The position numbers and the translations under genes were made by a program. The notes beneath the pieces are model-generated. The model had not been told where the DNA came from, made no database searches, and was given only the letters and a program-made list of their open reading frames with translations. From Saprospiraceae bacterium (lineage in GTDB: Bacteria; Bacteroidota; Bacteroidia; Chitinophagales; Saprospiraceae), in NCBI GenBank assembly GCA_021738725.1, contig JAIPBE010000002.1, forward strand, positions 124,001 to 188,000: a stretch of DNA of 64,000 nt, given 5' to 3'. Shown piece after piece: positions 52,338-62,336 of the stretch (position 1 is its first letter; each line of letters opens with the position of its first letter).

Positions 52338-53456
52338 ATGAAACGTCGTCTAACCGTATTCGTCTCCCTGGTTTCATGCATCTTGCTGACCAGGTGCCAC
52401 TCCAGCATGGAGATCGCTCGATCCCCATCACCTGCTGTCAAGACTGAAATACGACCGACCAATGTGATCCTGATGATTGGAGATGGCATGGGTTTGACCC
52501 AGATAACGGCAGGCATGTATAGCAATGGCAATCATCTCGAACTAGAACGATTCAAGAGTATTGGCTTCCAGAAGTCACATGCCTCGAACAAATTGGTCAC
52601 TGATTCAGCTGCAAGTGCAACTGCGTTTGCCTGCGGAAAGAAGACCTATAATGGCGCTGTCGGCGTAGGCACGGACAGCCTTCCGATCAAAACGTTGCTT
52701 GAATCAGCTAAAGAACACGGGTGGGCGACGGGTCTGGTTGCAAGTTCAAGTATCGTCCACGCCACTCCAGCCTGCTTTATTGCTCACAATAAATCCCGGA
52801 AGAACTATGAAGAAATTGCGGAAGCCTTTCCAGGTTCAGGAATCGATTATTTCGTCGGAGGAGGGCTAAAGTTCTTTCAAAACCGAACCAAAGATGACCG
52901 GGATCTATGTCAGGAACTGAGAAATGAGGGTTATGTGATTGAAGATTACTTCCATCAGGATCTGAATAACATCAAACCCGATCCGACCAAACCATACGGA
53001 TTTCTCACAGCGAATGAAGACCCATTGCCTGTAGAAAGTGGCCGGGACTACCTTTTACCTGCCACCTTCACTGGACTGCAACACTTGACAGCCCGATCAT
53101 CAAAAGGCTTTTTCTATATGGTGGAGGGGTCACAGATCGATTGGGGTGGGCACGCCAACAACAGTTCATATATTATTTCAGAATTGCTGGAGTTTGACCA
53201 GATCATCGGGAAGGTTCTGGATTATACTGAGACGCATCCGAGCACTTTGGTCATAGTGACAGGTGATCATGAAACAGGCGGATATTCCATACTGGAAAGC
53301 TCATCCATGAACAACCTGAATACAGCATTTACAACGATCGGCCATACGGCTGATCTCATTCCGGTCTTTGCATTTGGCCCAGGTGCAGAAGCATTTCAGG
53401 GAATCTATGAAAACACAGCGATCTACGACAAGATCATGTCTTTGATGGGCTGGTAG
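52338..53456 (+). CDS. Alkaline phosphatase, lipoprotein
   Basis: 372 residues from the ATG at 52338 (in-frame ATGs from 52275 lie before the lipoprotein signal MKRRLTVFVSL...LLTRC, Cys19 or so). VILMIGDGMGLTQITAG holds the first metal ligand, TDSAASATAFACGKKTYNGAVG the nucleophile serine, then EGSQIDWGGHANN, VTGDHETGGYS and GHTADLIPVFAFGPGA, all metal or phosphate ligands. It hydrolyses phosphomonoesters at the cell surface. It is 9 bases from convergent lipA. Confidence 0.93.
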   Translation: MKRRLTVFVSLVSCILLTRCHSSMEIARSPSPAVKTEIRPTNVILMIGDGMGLTQITAGMYSNGNHLELERFKSIGFQKSHASNKLVTDSAASATAFACGKKTYNGAVGVGTDSLPIKTLLESAKEHGWATGLVASSSIVHATPACFIAHNKSRKNYEEIAEAFPGSGIDYFVGGGLKFFQNRTKDDRDLCQELRNEGYVIEDYFHQDLNNIKPDPTKPYGFLTANEDPLPVESGRDYLLPATFTGLQHLTARSSKGFFYMVEGSQIDWGGHANNSSYIISELLEFDQIIGKVLDYTETHPSTLVIVTGDHETGGYSILESSSMNNLNTAFTTIGHTADLIPVFAFGPGAEAFQGIYENTAIYDKIMSLMGW

Positions 53457-53465
53457 GCAGGTTTA

Positions 53466-54332
53466 CTACAGCAAGTGCCTTTCTGCGTGGTAGCTGGATC
53501 GAACCAGTGGACCACTTTCCACATAGAGCAAGCCCATTTTAAGACCCACTTCCTTGTACTCTGCAAATTGATCGGGATGGATATATTCAGCCACATCCAG
53601 ATGCATCTTGGTGGGTTGCAAGTATTGACCAATGGTCAGAATATCACAGCCATGTTGAACCAACTCATCCATGATCTCAAACACTTCTTCTCTGGTTTCG
53701 CCCACGCCTACCATGATACCTGACTTTGTTCGTTTCCCAAAGTCCTTTGTCCGTTGGATCTGCTCAAGACTCCGATCATATTTGGCCTGAGGGCGAACGA
53801 GTCGGTATAAGCGCTTCACCGTCTCCATATTATGGCTCACCACCTCCTGTCCCGCACAGATCATGCGATCCAGTGCTTCCCAATTCGCTTTGACATCCGG
53901 GATCAATGTCTCAATGGTTGTCGTTGGTGAATTCTCCTTGATCTGACGAACGGTCTGATACCAGATCTCGGCACCCCTGTCCTTCAATTCATCCCTGTTT
54001 ACACTGGTCAGTACAGCGTGTTTCACACCCATCAGGCGAATGGCCTCCGCAACTCGTCGTGGTTCATCTTCATCATACTCCGTAGGTCGGCCGGTCTTGA
54101 CCGCACAAAAAGAACAGGATCTGGTGCAGGTATTCCCCAGGATCATAAAGGTAGCGGTCCCGGCACCCCAACATTCGCCCATATTGGGACAATTGCCACT
54201 CTGACATATTGTGTGAAGACGATGATCATCCACGATCTCCCGCACCATCTTATAATTTTCTCCGGTCGGTAATTTGACACGAAGCCAATCTGGTTTCTTC
54301 CGCCGAGGTTCTACAATTGGGAGTTCTAACAT
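53466..54332 (-). CDS. lipA: Lipoyl synthase
   Basis: 288 residues. Radical SAM enzyme that inserts sulphur into octanoyl groups on E2 and H proteins. Auxiliary iron-sulphur cysteines Cys43, Cys48, Cys54 ([12 protein letters not shown]) and radical SAM cysteines Cys69, Cys73, Cys76 (CTRSCSFC) are all present, with the terminal RSSYHAE. It is 4 bases downstream of the membrane-protein gene on the same strand. Confidence 0.97.
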   Translation of the reverse strand: MLELPIVEPRRKKPDWLRVKLPTGENYKMVREIVDDHRLHTICQSGNCPNMGECWGAGTATFMILGNTCTRSCSFCAVKTGRPTEYDEDEPRRVAEAIRLMGVKHAVLTSVNRDELKDRGAEIWYQTVRQIKENSPTTTIETLIPDVKANWEALDRMICAGQEVVSHNMETVKRLYRLVRPQAKYDRSLEQIQRTKDFGKRTKSGIMVGVGETREEVFEIMDELVQHGCDILTIGQYLQPTKMHLDVAEYIHPDQFAEYKEVGLKMGLLYVESGPLVRSSYHAERHLL

Positions 54333-54336
54333 GAGA

Positions 54337-55122
54337 CTATGAACGTTTGCCGATGTGCAAAGTTATAAAGAGGTTGAGGAAATAAGGCTGATTGTCTTCG
54401 ACCATGATCGGCACCTTCCTGGGAAAAACATCCAATAACACTCCCGTGTCAATGGCCATGACATATTCATCAAATGCGCCAAATGCAAAATGGGCGGTGA
54501 TCTGTCCGTGAACACCCGGAACAAAAGACATTTCACCCAACCCTTTGGTAAAAAATGTCCCTCCATAGATACTGAAAGGATCCAGGAAAAGCTCACTGTT
54601 CTCTTCTGAATACTTCTTGGTGACGATGGCGTAACTGTTGTTTTCCTGCCGCTCGATGAGGCGGAGGTAATACGGCTTGATCATCCCCAGGGTAATACCC
54701 CCCTGATAGCTGATCCCCACTGCCAGACCTTTGCGCTTGGCTTTCTCCGAGAAATATCGCTTCCCCCCATACCCGCCACGTAACACATACAGGCTGTTTT
54801 GCTTGCCATAAACATAAGGTCGCGGGGTTTCTCCACGAAATACGGCAGCTAGGTCATTGCTCTGCCGGGTTTCCTTGTGATGTCGCATATACCCCAGTTC
54901 CAGAGCATAATAGGTAGTTTTATAGTAGGTTTTGATCTTGCCCTTGTACCAGCCAAAGGTCATTCCTCTCGGATGGATCCGATAGGTCAGTACACTTTCC
55001 TGGTTGTACAGGATACCGACCTGGGATGGCACAGTGGCTTTGGGCTGGAGGGTCACCTGACCAACAGCAGGAAAGGTGAGCAGCAGAAGCAACACGCCAG
55101 TCAACAGGCGGAGTTTATCCAT
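54337..55122 (-). CDS. Exported protein, probable outer-membrane beta-barrel, unknown function
   Basis: 261 residues from the ATG at 55122, with a signal peptide (1-22, ending AVGQ). An ATG at 55146 is an alternative; readings beyond are not credible as they overlap the divergent gene. The body has alternating aromatic strands ([38 protein letters not shown]) suited to a barrel. No family name recognised. Minus-strand TAATTTTA at 55155-55162 is a possible -7 element. Confidence 0.72.
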   Translation of the reverse strand: MDKLRLLTGVLLLLLTFPAVGQVTLQPKATVPSQVGILYNQESVLTYRIHPRGMTFGWYKGKIKTYYKTTYYALELGYMRHHKETRQSNDLAAVFRGETPRPYVYGKQNSLYVLRGGYGGKRYFSEKAKRKGLAVGISYQGGITLGMIKPYYLRLIERQENNSYAIVTKKYSEENSELFLDPFSIYGGTFFTKGLGEMSFVPGVHGQITAHFAFGAFDEYVMAIDTGVLLDVFPRKVPIMVEDNQPYFLNLFITLHIGKRS

Positions 55123-55206
55123 AGCATTTGTTGGTTGCGTGTGCATTGAATGATTAAAATTAAGGATATTTCCACTTCCATTCCTCGTCGGAGTTGAAAA
55201 TGATCC

Positions 55207-56499
55207 ATGAATAGACCGGACCTGCTTGTTTTTTGCTATGAGGATCAACCTTTTATCCGATATGTCCTGGATTGGATCCTGCATGATCGGTGGAAGAAAT
55301 CCTATGCCTTGACAACAGATCTTCAAGAGGCCCAAGCATGGGAAGGTCCAATCTTCGGCTATTCGCCAACCGATCCTGGCATTCACCCCTGGATTCCCGC
55401 TTTGCCATCCAGCCCCGGACATGATAACACCACCACATTCCCGGATGTTGTCTGTGAGGGTGGACAATTTTGGCTCTACCCGCTGAAATCTGCAAATGCC
55501 AGCTTTCCAGCCGACCTTCTTTTGGGGGCATTCTGGATGTTGTCCCGTGTAGAGGAAACCCTTTCTGATCAAGCAGATGAACATGGCCGGTTTCCCGGAA
55601 ATGCAAGTCTGGCCTTTCAGTACCAGTTCCTTAGAAAACCGGTTGTCGATGAGTGGGTCCAACGACTTGGAACGACTCTGCAACGCCATCATCCCTCTTT
55701 TCGCGTTCCGGAAATATCATCAGCTGTTCAGCCCACGTTTGATATTGACTTCACCTGGCGATATCTGCATAAATCCCGAGGCCGCCAGGTCAAAACATTG
55801 ATCCGGGATATGGTCATGGAAGGCCCTCGGGCTTTTCTCGAAGGATTAAAGGTCATTCTAAAAATGACTGGAGACCCATATCACCTTTACGACGAATGGG
55901 TCGACCAGCAGGCCGTCCTTTTTTTTCCACTGGGAGATCAAACCCATTTTGATCGCAATCATTATTGGCGACATCCTGCCTACCAACAACTTATTCGGTC
56001 TTGTCACGAACAAACAAAGATCGGATTGCACCCTTCTTATGGCAGTATGGACCATCCTGCTCAATTGGAAATGGAATGCGAGCGATTTGCATCGATCACC
56101 GGTTCGCGTCCGATCCGTAGTCGACAACATTATCTGAGGGCACGACTTCCGCAAACCTACCGGGCACTTCTGTCATGTGGCATACAGGAAGACTGGACGA
56201 TGGGTTATGCAGACCAACCCGGATTTCGAGCAGGAACGGCGCATTCCTTTCTCTGGTTTGATCTCGAGAAAAACAAAACAAGTGCATTACGGATATATCC
56301 GTTTCAAGTGATGGATGCTACACTGTTGCATTATCTCAGGCTTTCTGCTCCTGAAGCAAAGCAGTTGATCCGGGCATTGTGGTTGGACGTACAGAAAACC
56401 GGAGGCGATCTAACCACATTGGCCCACAATAACAGCATCGCCGGCGTAGATCATGAATGGAAAGGCTGGCGAACCATCTGGCCAAATCATAAGGAATGA
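55207..56499 (+). CDS. Polysaccharide deacetylase-like protein (DUF7033-type N-terminus)
   Basis: 430 residues, no signal peptide. The N-terminal part (FCYEDQPFIRYVLDWILHDRWK) resembles the DUF7033 domain that precedes NodB-like domains in this phylum. The second half has QPTFDIDFTWRYLHKS, likely the first NodB metal-aspartate motif, and IGLHPSYGSMDH for the histidine motif. It would remove acetyl groups from surface polysaccharide, but the substrate is unknown. It is divergent from the barrel gene. Confidence 0.75.
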   Translation: MNRPDLLVFCYEDQPFIRYVLDWILHDRWKKSYALTTDLQEAQAWEGPIFGYSPTDPGIHPWIPALPSSPGHDNTTTFPDVVCEGGQFWLYPLKSANASFPADLLLGAFWMLSRVEETLSDQADEHGRFPGNASLAFQYQFLRKPVVDEWVQRLGTTLQRHHPSFRVPEISSAVQPTFDIDFTWRYLHKSRGRQVKTLIRDMVMEGPRAFLEGLKVILKMTGDPYHLYDEWVDQQAVLFFPLGDQTHFDRNHYWRHPAYQQLIRSCHEQTKIGLHPSYGSMDHPAQLEMECERFASITGSRPIRSRQHYLRARLPQTYRALLSCGIQEDWTMGYADQPGFRAGTAHSFLWFDLEKNKTSALRIYPFQVMDATLLHYLRLSAPEAKQLIRALWLDVQKTGGDLTTLAHNNSIAGVDHEWKGWRTIWPNHKE

Positions 56500-56506
56500 T
56501 GCAAGT

Positions 56507-56541
56507 CAGTGAACGGGATAAGCCGACTCGCTTGTTCACTG
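56507..56541 (+). promoter_or_regulatory. Bulged hairpin before upp
   Basis: CAGTGAAC (56507-56514) pairs with GTTCACTG (56534-56541). Inside, AAGC (56520-56523) pairs with GCTT (56530-56533), leaving a GGGAT bulge and a CGACTC loop. No T-run follows, so it is not a standard terminator. Its right arm overlaps the candidate upp -33 element, so it could be an operator or an RNA element. Confidence 0.4.
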
Positions 56542-56562
56542 CACTTCTATCCCCTATCTTGC
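56532..56562 (+). promoter_or_regulatory. Candidate promoter of upp
   Basis: TTGT (56532-56535), 19 bases, TATCTTGC (56555-56562), a two-part fit to the Bacteroidota pattern with a few mismatches. Leader about 20 bases. Confidence 0.35.
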
Positions 56563-56587
56563 CGTTATACTCCAGAAAGTCATTCGC

Positions 56588-57238
56588 ATGATCCATTTGC
56601 TCTCAGAACAACCCTCCCTGGTCGGCCAATTCATCACAGAATTGCGCGATACCAAATCTCAGACTGATTCCATGCGTTTTCGAACCAATATGGAACGGAT
56701 CGGTGAGATCATGGCTTACGAAATCAGTAAGTCACTTCCTTCGACAACAGTTCATGTAGATACGCCCCTGGGGCAAGCCACTGAACATGTACCCACCGAT
56801 CAGATCGTCATCGGGTGTATTCTCCGCGCCGGACTGCCCTTTCATCAGGGTATGTTGCGCATGTTCGACAAGGCTGGAAATGCATTTATCAGCGCCTATC
56901 GCAAGCATCACAAAGACGGCACTTTTGATATCAATGTCGAATATGTATCCTGTCCAGACCTCACTGATAAGATCCTGATTCTGGTGGACCCCATGCTAGC
57001 GACTGGATCCAGTATGGTGAAAACGACGGAGGCATTACTAGCTTTTGGCAAACCAAAAGAAATCCACTTTGCCGCCATTATTGCGGCTCGCGAGGGCCTG
57101 GATTATGTCCGACGCATGCATCCCAAAGCACATATCTGGCTTTCTGCTCTGGATGAAGAGTTGACAGCCAAAGCCTTTATTGTACCCGGACTCGGGGATG
57201 CCGGCGATCTGGCATTTGGCCCAAAGGTCCAGGAGTAA
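56588..57238 (+). CDS. upp: Uracil phosphoribosyltransferase
   Basis: 216 residues. Salvages uracil to UMP with PRPP. IGCILRAGLPFHQGML and the PRPP-binding ILVDPMLATGSSM are clear, with the YVSCPDL loop before the latter. The first residues (IHLLSEQPSLVGQFITELRD) are as in the family. Followed 76 bases later by a symporter, which could carry a nucleobase or other solute. Confidence 0.93.
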   Translation: MIHLLSEQPSLVGQFITELRDTKSQTDSMRFRTNMERIGEIMAYEISKSLPSTTVHVDTPLGQATEHVPTDQIVIGCILRAGLPFHQGMLRMFDKAGNAFISAYRKHHKDGTFDINVEYVSCPDLTDKILILVDPMLATGSSMVKTTEALLAFGKPKEIHFAAIIAAREGLDYVRRMHPKAHIWLSALDEELTAKAFIVPGLGDAGDLAFGPKVQE

Positions 57239-57314
57239 CAGATTTTTCGCGGCTTCCGATTTCAATCGAACAATTACCTTGGGTTCATTAACTCCGGGAT
57301 AAGCCGCTGGACCT

Positions 57315-58817
57315 ATGACTCAACTCACCCCATCCCTGATCGGAATGATCATCATCGGGTACTTTATCCTCCTCTACCTGGTTTCCCGGATGACGGGTAA
57401 GAAATCGGATAATGCAACCTTCTTCCTGGCAGGTCGCAAAACCCATTGGATCTGGATATCCATCGGCATGATCGGGGCCTCCCTTTCCGGCGTAACCTTT
57501 ATTTCCATACCGGGTGTAGTAGGCACTGATGGACTGAATGGAAGTTTTTCCTACTTCCAGGTGGTGATGGGATATATGCTCGGATATGCCGTGATTGCCC
57601 TGATTCTCCTGCCGTTGTACTACCGACTCAATCTGACTACGATCTATGGCTATCTGGACAAACGTTTTGGTTCCACCAGCTACAAGACCGGGGCGGCATT
57701 CTTCCTGATCAGTCGGATCATCGGAGCTTCTTTTCGGCTGTTTTTGGTGGCCATGGTACTAGATCAGTTCGTCCTGGGACTGATGGGCGTGCCATTCTGG
57801 GCAACTGTTGCCATCAGTATTCTCCTGATCTGGACCTATACCCAAAACAGTGGGATGCAGACCATCATTTTTACAGATGTCTTACAGACTGCTTTTATGC
57901 TTTTGGCTGTCGGACTGACGATCTATTTCATCAGTCAGCAAATGGATATCAGTGTGTGGGGCGCTCTGGACAAGGTTCGGGAAAGCGACTACAGCCAGGT
58001 ATTCCATTTCGAAGGGGGATGGACAGACCCGAACAATTTTTTCAAGCAATTCCTCAGTGGTGCATTGATCACCATTGTAATGACAGGTCTTGACCAGGAT
58101 ATGATGCAAAAAAACCTGGCCTGCCGGTCGTTGAGAGAGTCACAAAAGAACATGTTCACCTTTTGCCTCATCCTGGTGGTTGCCAATCTGATGTTCCTCA
58201 GCATGGGTGCCCTGTTGTATCTGTATGTGGATCATGCTCACATCGCCATACCTGTAAAAAGTGATCAACTCTACCCCATGCTGGCATTGCAATACTTGCC
58301 TGCAACGGTCGGAATAGCTTTTATTGTGGGTTTGATCGCCGCCGCCTATTCCAGTGCAGATTCAGCACTGACAGCATTGACGACTTCCTTTTGTGTAGAT
58401 TTCCTGGGAATGGAAAAGACAAAAAAAACAGAGACAGAACAGGTTAAAACAAGGCGGAAGGTGCACCTGGCCATGTCCATCATCCTCTTTTTAACTATCA
58501 TGGGCTTTGCTCAACTGCATGACCAGGCGGTGATCACCAAGCTGTTTGAAGTCGCCGGATATACCTACGGTCCGATCCTGGGATTGTTTGCATTTGGATT
58601 GCTGACCAAAAGATCGGTGCGGGACCGGCTGGTTCTCCCCCTGGCTATCGCAGCACCACTATTAACCTGGGTACTCAATACCTGGTCCGACGTCCTCCTG
58701 GCAGGGTTTCAATTAGGCTTCCTCCTCATTGCAGTGAATGGCTTGTTGATGTTTTTCGGGTTGTGGTTGATCTCAACGCCGCCCAGCTCCCAAAACGAAC
58801 TGGTGATGCAGGAATAA
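57315..58817 (+). CDS. Sodium:solute symporter family transporter
   Basis: 500 residues, polytopic. Family features: FFLAGRKTHWIWISIGMIGASLSGVTFISIPG in parts near TM1-TM2, GLDQDMMQKNLACRSLRESQKNM between TM6 and TM7, and VGLIAAAYSSADSALTALTTSFC around TM8-TM9. It lacks the soluble insertion found in the 11490 symporter. Substrate not determinable. It converges on the glycosyltransferase gene with a 17-base gap. Confidence 0.9.
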   Translation: MTQLTPSLIGMIIIGYFILLYLVSRMTGKKSDNATFFLAGRKTHWIWISIGMIGASLSGVTFISIPGVVGTDGLNGSFSYFQVVMGYMLGYAVIALILLPLYYRLNLTTIYGYLDKRFGSTSYKTGAAFFLISRIIGASFRLFLVAMVLDQFVLGLMGVPFWATVAISILLIWTYTQNSGMQTIIFTDVLQTAFMLLAVGLTIYFISQQMDISVWGALDKVRESDYSQVFHFEGGWTDPNNFFKQFLSGALITIVMTGLDQDMMQKNLACRSLRESQKNMFTFCLILVVANLMFLSMGALLYLYVDHAHIAIPVKSDQLYPMLALQYLPATVGIAFIVGLIAAAYSSADSALTALTTSFCVDFLGMEKTKKTETEQVKTRRKVHLAMSIILFLTIMGFAQLHDQAVITKLFEVAGYTYGPILGLFAFGLLTKRSVRDRLVLPLAIAAPLLTWVLNTWSDVLLAGFQLGFLLIAVNGLLMFFGLWLISTPPSSQNELVMQE

Positions 58818-58834
58818 GAGGGATGACCTGACGG

Positions 58835-59773
58835 TCAGACACGGCCGTCCTTCACCTGATCGATCACAAAGTTGGGGCGCTTTCGGACGGCGTCCAGTGT
58901 TCTCCACAAGTATTCACCCAGTATGCCCAGTGCAACCATTTGGAATGAGGAGACCAGCAGAATAACCAGCATCAGGGCCGACCAACCTTCCACATCAATA
59001 TGCCCGGTAAGTCGGGCATACAAAATGTACAGGGCATAACCCATAGCCAGAACACCCAGGATGAGGCCACTTACAGCGATCATCCGAATGGGGAAGAAAG
59101 AAAATGCAATGAAAGAATCTATAAACAACTTGACCTTCTTGGCCAGAGTCCATCTCGATCGTCCGATCTCTCGCTGCTGACGCACGTATGGAATATTGAC
59201 GTACGGATATCCCAACCAGGGTAAAAGGAAGAGGGTGTTGGTGTTTTTCTCGTCCATTTGGACAACTTCAGTGCACAGTTTCTGATCAAAAAGCACGAAA
59301 TCAAATCCTCCCTTTGGCATATTCTTCAGGGCAAATCGTCGGATCACCCTGTGGAAGATCCCGGCAAAAAGTTGTTTAAACCATCCTTCCTCCCGATGTT
59401 GACGATTGGCCAATACCAGTTTGAATCCCTGCCGCCAGTAATCAAACATTTGTGGGATCAATTCCGGGGGGTCTTGAAGATCCGCGGATATCACAGTGCA
59501 ACAGTCCCCTTTGGCAAAACCCATCCCGGCGAGAATAGCATTATAGGAGCCGACATTGCCTGCCAGCTTGAGCAGGACGACCCGCTCCGGTTGGGATTGT
59601 TGAAAGCCCTCCAAAACCGCATACGTCCCATCACCTGAGCCATCGTCAATAAACAGGTATTCTACCCGTGTGCCCTCTGGCAGCATGTCCTCCATTTTTT
59701 GGAGACGGCCAAACGTGACTGGCAGGTTCTCTTCATTATAATAACAGGGAATGATGATGGAGATCAAGGCCAT
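58835..59773 (-). CDS. Family 2 glycosyltransferase with two membrane helices (GtrB/DPM1-like)
   Basis: 312 residues from the ATG at 59773; earlier codons overlap the next gene and are rejected. ISIIIPCYYNEENLP starts a GT-A fold, IDDGSGDGTY and VISADLQDPPELIPQM carry the nucleotide-sugar aspartates. Two C-terminal membrane helices (about 230-255 and 265-290). Such enzymes move a sugar from nucleotide to undecaprenyl phosphate. It is 14 bases after a polytopic protein that could use that product. Confidence 0.9.
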   Translation of the reverse strand: MALISIIIPCYYNEENLPVTFGRLQKMEDMLPEGTRVEYLFIDDGSGDGTYAVLEGFQQSQPERVVLLKLAGNVGSYNAILAGMGFAKGDCCTVISADLQDPPELIPQMFDYWRQGFKLVLANRQHREEGWFKQLFAGIFHRVIRRFALKNMPKGGFDFVLFDQKLCTEVVQMDEKNTNTLFLLPWLGYPYVNIPYVRQQREIGRSRWTLAKKVKLFIDSFIAFSFFPIRMIAVSGLILGVLAMGYALYILYARLTGHIDVEGWSALMLVILLVSSFQMVALGILGEYLWRTLDAVRKRPNFVIDQVKDGRV

Positions 59774-59787
59774 ACACGATCGATTTT

Positions 59788-61236
59788 TTAGGACAACTTG
59801 GATTTTCCTTTTTCCTGGATCAACCCATATCGCCAAGATAAGGCGAAAGTCAGGAGGATACCGACCAGCGTGATCAGGGTGCGCCACCAGGATGCCTGAT
59901 TCATCCAGGGTCCCTGGTATCGGAAAAAAGATTGCGCAGGATCGGATAGAAATGCACCATCCAGGCTTCCAGGCTCAGCCAGATCCACCCACCAAGGAGC
60001 CAAACACCACAAGCAAACGATGATCAGACCCAACAGCCAGGGACTGAAGCGCAAGTGGCGATCTACAGAATCAATAATAAGAAAGATCAACCAGGGCAAC
60101 ACTTGCATCAACTGCCTGGTCTCTGATCCCAAGGCCATCAACAAGACGATTAATGTCATCAGAATTGCACCTGGTCCATATCTGGGCACATTATGCATAA
60201 GATAGGGACTGGCAAGAATGCCAAGGATGACCAACCCTGGGAAATAGGCGAAATGGCCCACAAGAAATCCGGCAGGATAGGTAACAGATTGCTGTAAAAG
60301 CAATTGGCCGTATGACAGGAGGGTTTGCGGAACCTGTTCGGGACCAGCATACCGCTGGATCACCCACTGCACCAGACCGATGATCAGAGCAAATGGTATA
60401 AGCCAGAGCCATTGGATCTGTCGAAATTGAGATTTCAAACCAGAAATATAGCGCAAGGGCTGGCCCACCCAAATCAAATAGCCCAACACTATCAGGAAGC
60501 TGAATGGAAGAAGATTGAACCGTACCGATTGAGAGCCACTTGGTGGATCCGTAAACACTCCAGGTGAAGTTTGCCATACCCAGACCCAGGCGACAATAAA
60601 TAAAGCCGGGATCACCAGGCTCCAATAAAAAGAACCTGGTGTCAATGATTTGACGACCGATCCCTTCGTGTCGGACAAGAGCAAAAGTCCATAGACCCAC
60701 ATTGTCGGGCCCGCAAATGCCCCGATAAGGATCACAACCAATAATCCGATCCGCCATCCTTTTTGCCAGCAAAGCACTGCCCACAATCCAATCGTCATTG
60801 AGGGGATATCCGCTAAAACCGGATAAAACAGGCTCATCTTCATGATCGGCATATTGAAAAATACAGCCGCTGCCCCCAGCATGACCGTTTCTCCGAACCA
60901 CTTGCGGGATCTGGCCAACAGGAGAAATGCGATCACGCCCAAGAGGATAAACAACAAGTTGCTTATCCGGAAAGCCTGAATCACTTCTTCATGAGTACGC
61001 TCCAATCCCGCCCAAGCCATGAGATGGTAGAGACTGGCCGGCACCAGCATGCGCTGCATGCGAAATTCATTGATCGCTCCTTGTTCAATCGCTTCAGGCA
61101 AGTACTGTGTGTACATTCCGTACATATTGCCGTCCCAACCAAACCCGTCATTGACCGGGATGATGTCTGAATCCCAGTGCCAAGCGATCGGCAGGAATAA
61201 CAGCAGCATGAACGCGATCAGATGGGGCCACTTCAT
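59788..61236 (-). CDS. Polytopic membrane protein, possible GT-C-type enzyme
   Basis: 482 residues with about eleven hydrophobic helices. After the first helix there is WDSDIIPVNDGFGWDGNMYG with several aspartates in the first external loop, the place where GT-C glycosyltransferases keep the catalytic acid. I cannot name a family. Coupled by ATGA to the aminotransferase upstream and 14 bases from the GT2, it likely works in surface-sugar assembly. Confidence 0.7.
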   Translation of the reverse strand: MKWPHLIAFMLLLFLPIAWHWDSDIIPVNDGFGWDGNMYGMYTQYLPEAIEQGAINEFRMQRMLVPASLYHLMAWAGLERTHEEVIQAFRISNLLFILLGVIAFLLLARSRKWFGETVMLGAAAVFFNMPIMKMSLFYPVLADIPSMTIGLWAVLCWQKGWRIGLLVVILIGAFAGPTMWVYGLLLLSDTKGSVVKSLTPGSFYWSLVIPALFIVAWVWVWQTSPGVFTDPPSGSQSVRFNLLPFSFLIVLGYLIWVGQPLRYISGLKSQFRQIQWLWLIPFALIIGLVQWVIQRYAGPEQVPQTLLSYGQLLLQQSVTYPAGFLVGHFAYFPGLVILGILASPYLMHNVPRYGPGAILMTLIVLLMALGSETRQLMQVLPWLIFLIIDSVDRHLRFSPWLLGLIIVCLWCLAPWWVDLAEPGSLDGAFLSDPAQSFFRYQGPWMNQASWWRTLITLVGILLTFALSWRYGLIQEKGKSKLS

Positions 61237-62336
61237 CCAAAGAATGCTTTCACCCCGCTGATCACAACTTGCTGCTCTTCTTCTGTCAGCCCCGGAAAGA
61301 GGGGCAGAGAAAGGAGGGTCCGGGCATGGTCTTCTGCAATAGGGAATTGTCCTTCTTTCCAGCCCTGGTTCGCATACGCCTGTTGGAGATGTGGCGGCAC
61401 CGGATAATGAATTAACGTGCCGATCCCCAAGCCTTGCAAATGACCTTGCAAGACATTTCGCCTCTCTGATCGGATGGGAAAAAGATGGTAGACTGACGTA
61501 CAGCCTGGCGCCACTGCTGGCAATTTCAGATCGCCCACACCTGATAATGAATGGTGATAGATCCGAGCCAATCGTTGTCTTTCCTTATTCCAGTCATCCA
61601 GCGCTCTCAGCTTCACAGCTAGCAGTACAGCTTGCAGTTCATCCAGACGGCTGTTGTAGCCTTGCACCTGATTGTAATATTTCACTGTAGAGCCATAGTT
61701 GCGCCACATCTGCACCTGTTCTGCCAGGTGTTCGTCATCCGTCGTGATGGCCCCGGCATCACCAAGTGCACCGATATTCTTCCCTGGATAAAAACTGGTA
61801 GCATTCAAATGTCCCCAGCTTCCAGTCCGCCGGCCTTCACAAGTCGCTCCTTGCGATTGGGCATTATCCTCAATCACTTTCAAATCGTGTTTCGCTGCAA
61901 AAGTCATGATCGGCCGCATTTCACAAGCCTGCCCATACAGATGAACTGGAATGATGGCTTTTGTCCGGTTGGTCAAGGCCCCCTCCAGGTTTTCCGGGTT
62001 CAGGTTGGCTGTATGCGCCCGGGGCTCTACGAGGACGGGGGTAGCTCCAGTGTAGGATACCGCCAACAATGTAGCGATATAGGTATTTGAAGGTACTAAG
62101 ACCTCATCTCCGGGTCCAATCCCGAGTGCTCTGAGTGCGAGGTGAAGCGCTTCCAAACCATTCCCAACGCCAATGCAATGCTGCACACCACAATAGGTGG
62201 AAAATGCTTTCTCAAACGCTTGGACTTCCGGTCCAAGGATATAGGTACCACTATCGATGACACGGGTGGCGGCTTCAACCATTTCTTCACGAATTGGCGT
62301 ATGCATTTGGTCAAACCGAAAAAATGGAATTTTCAC
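61233..62336 (-). CDS. DegT/DnrJ/EryC1/StrS sugar aminotransferase
   Basis: 367 residues, PLP-dependent. VGNGLEALHLALRALGIGPGDEV, EDNAQSQGA, and the PLP lysine Lys186 in SFYPGKNIGALGDAG. The pattern fits QdtB/FdtB-type enzymes that aminate a dTDP-3-keto-6-deoxy sugar, which is then acylated by a hexapeptide acyltransferase such as the one at 63467. Assignment to that branch is inference. First gene of a three-gene unit with 59788 and 58835. Confidence 0.9.
   Translation of the reverse strand: MKIPFFRFDQMHTPIREEMVEAATRVIDSGTYILGPEVQAFEKAFSTYCGVQHCIGVGNGLEALHLALRALGIGPGDEVLVPSNTYIATLLAVSYTGATPVLVEPRAHTANLNPENLEGALTNRTKAIIPVHLYGQACEMRPIMTFAAKHDLKVIEDNAQSQGATCEGRRTGSWGHLNATSFYPGKNIGALGDAGAITTDDEHLAEQVQMWRNYGSTVKYYNQVQGYNSRLDELQAVLLAVKLRALDDWNKERQRLARIYHHSLSGVGDLKLPAVAPGCTSVYHLFPIRSERRNVLQGHLQGLGIGTLIHYPVPPHLQQAYANQGWKEGQFPIAEDHARTLLSLPLFPGLTEEEQQVVISGVKAFFG

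Noticed and set aside
55123-55692. Long N-terminal extension of the 54337 gene
   Set aside because: It overlaps the divergent deacetylase-like gene, and the signal peptide starts at 55122.
60191-60901. 236-codon frame overlapping the polytopic membrane protein in another frame of the same strand
   Set aside because: The 59788-61236 frame has a consistent helix pattern and ATGA coupling; the other frame has neither.
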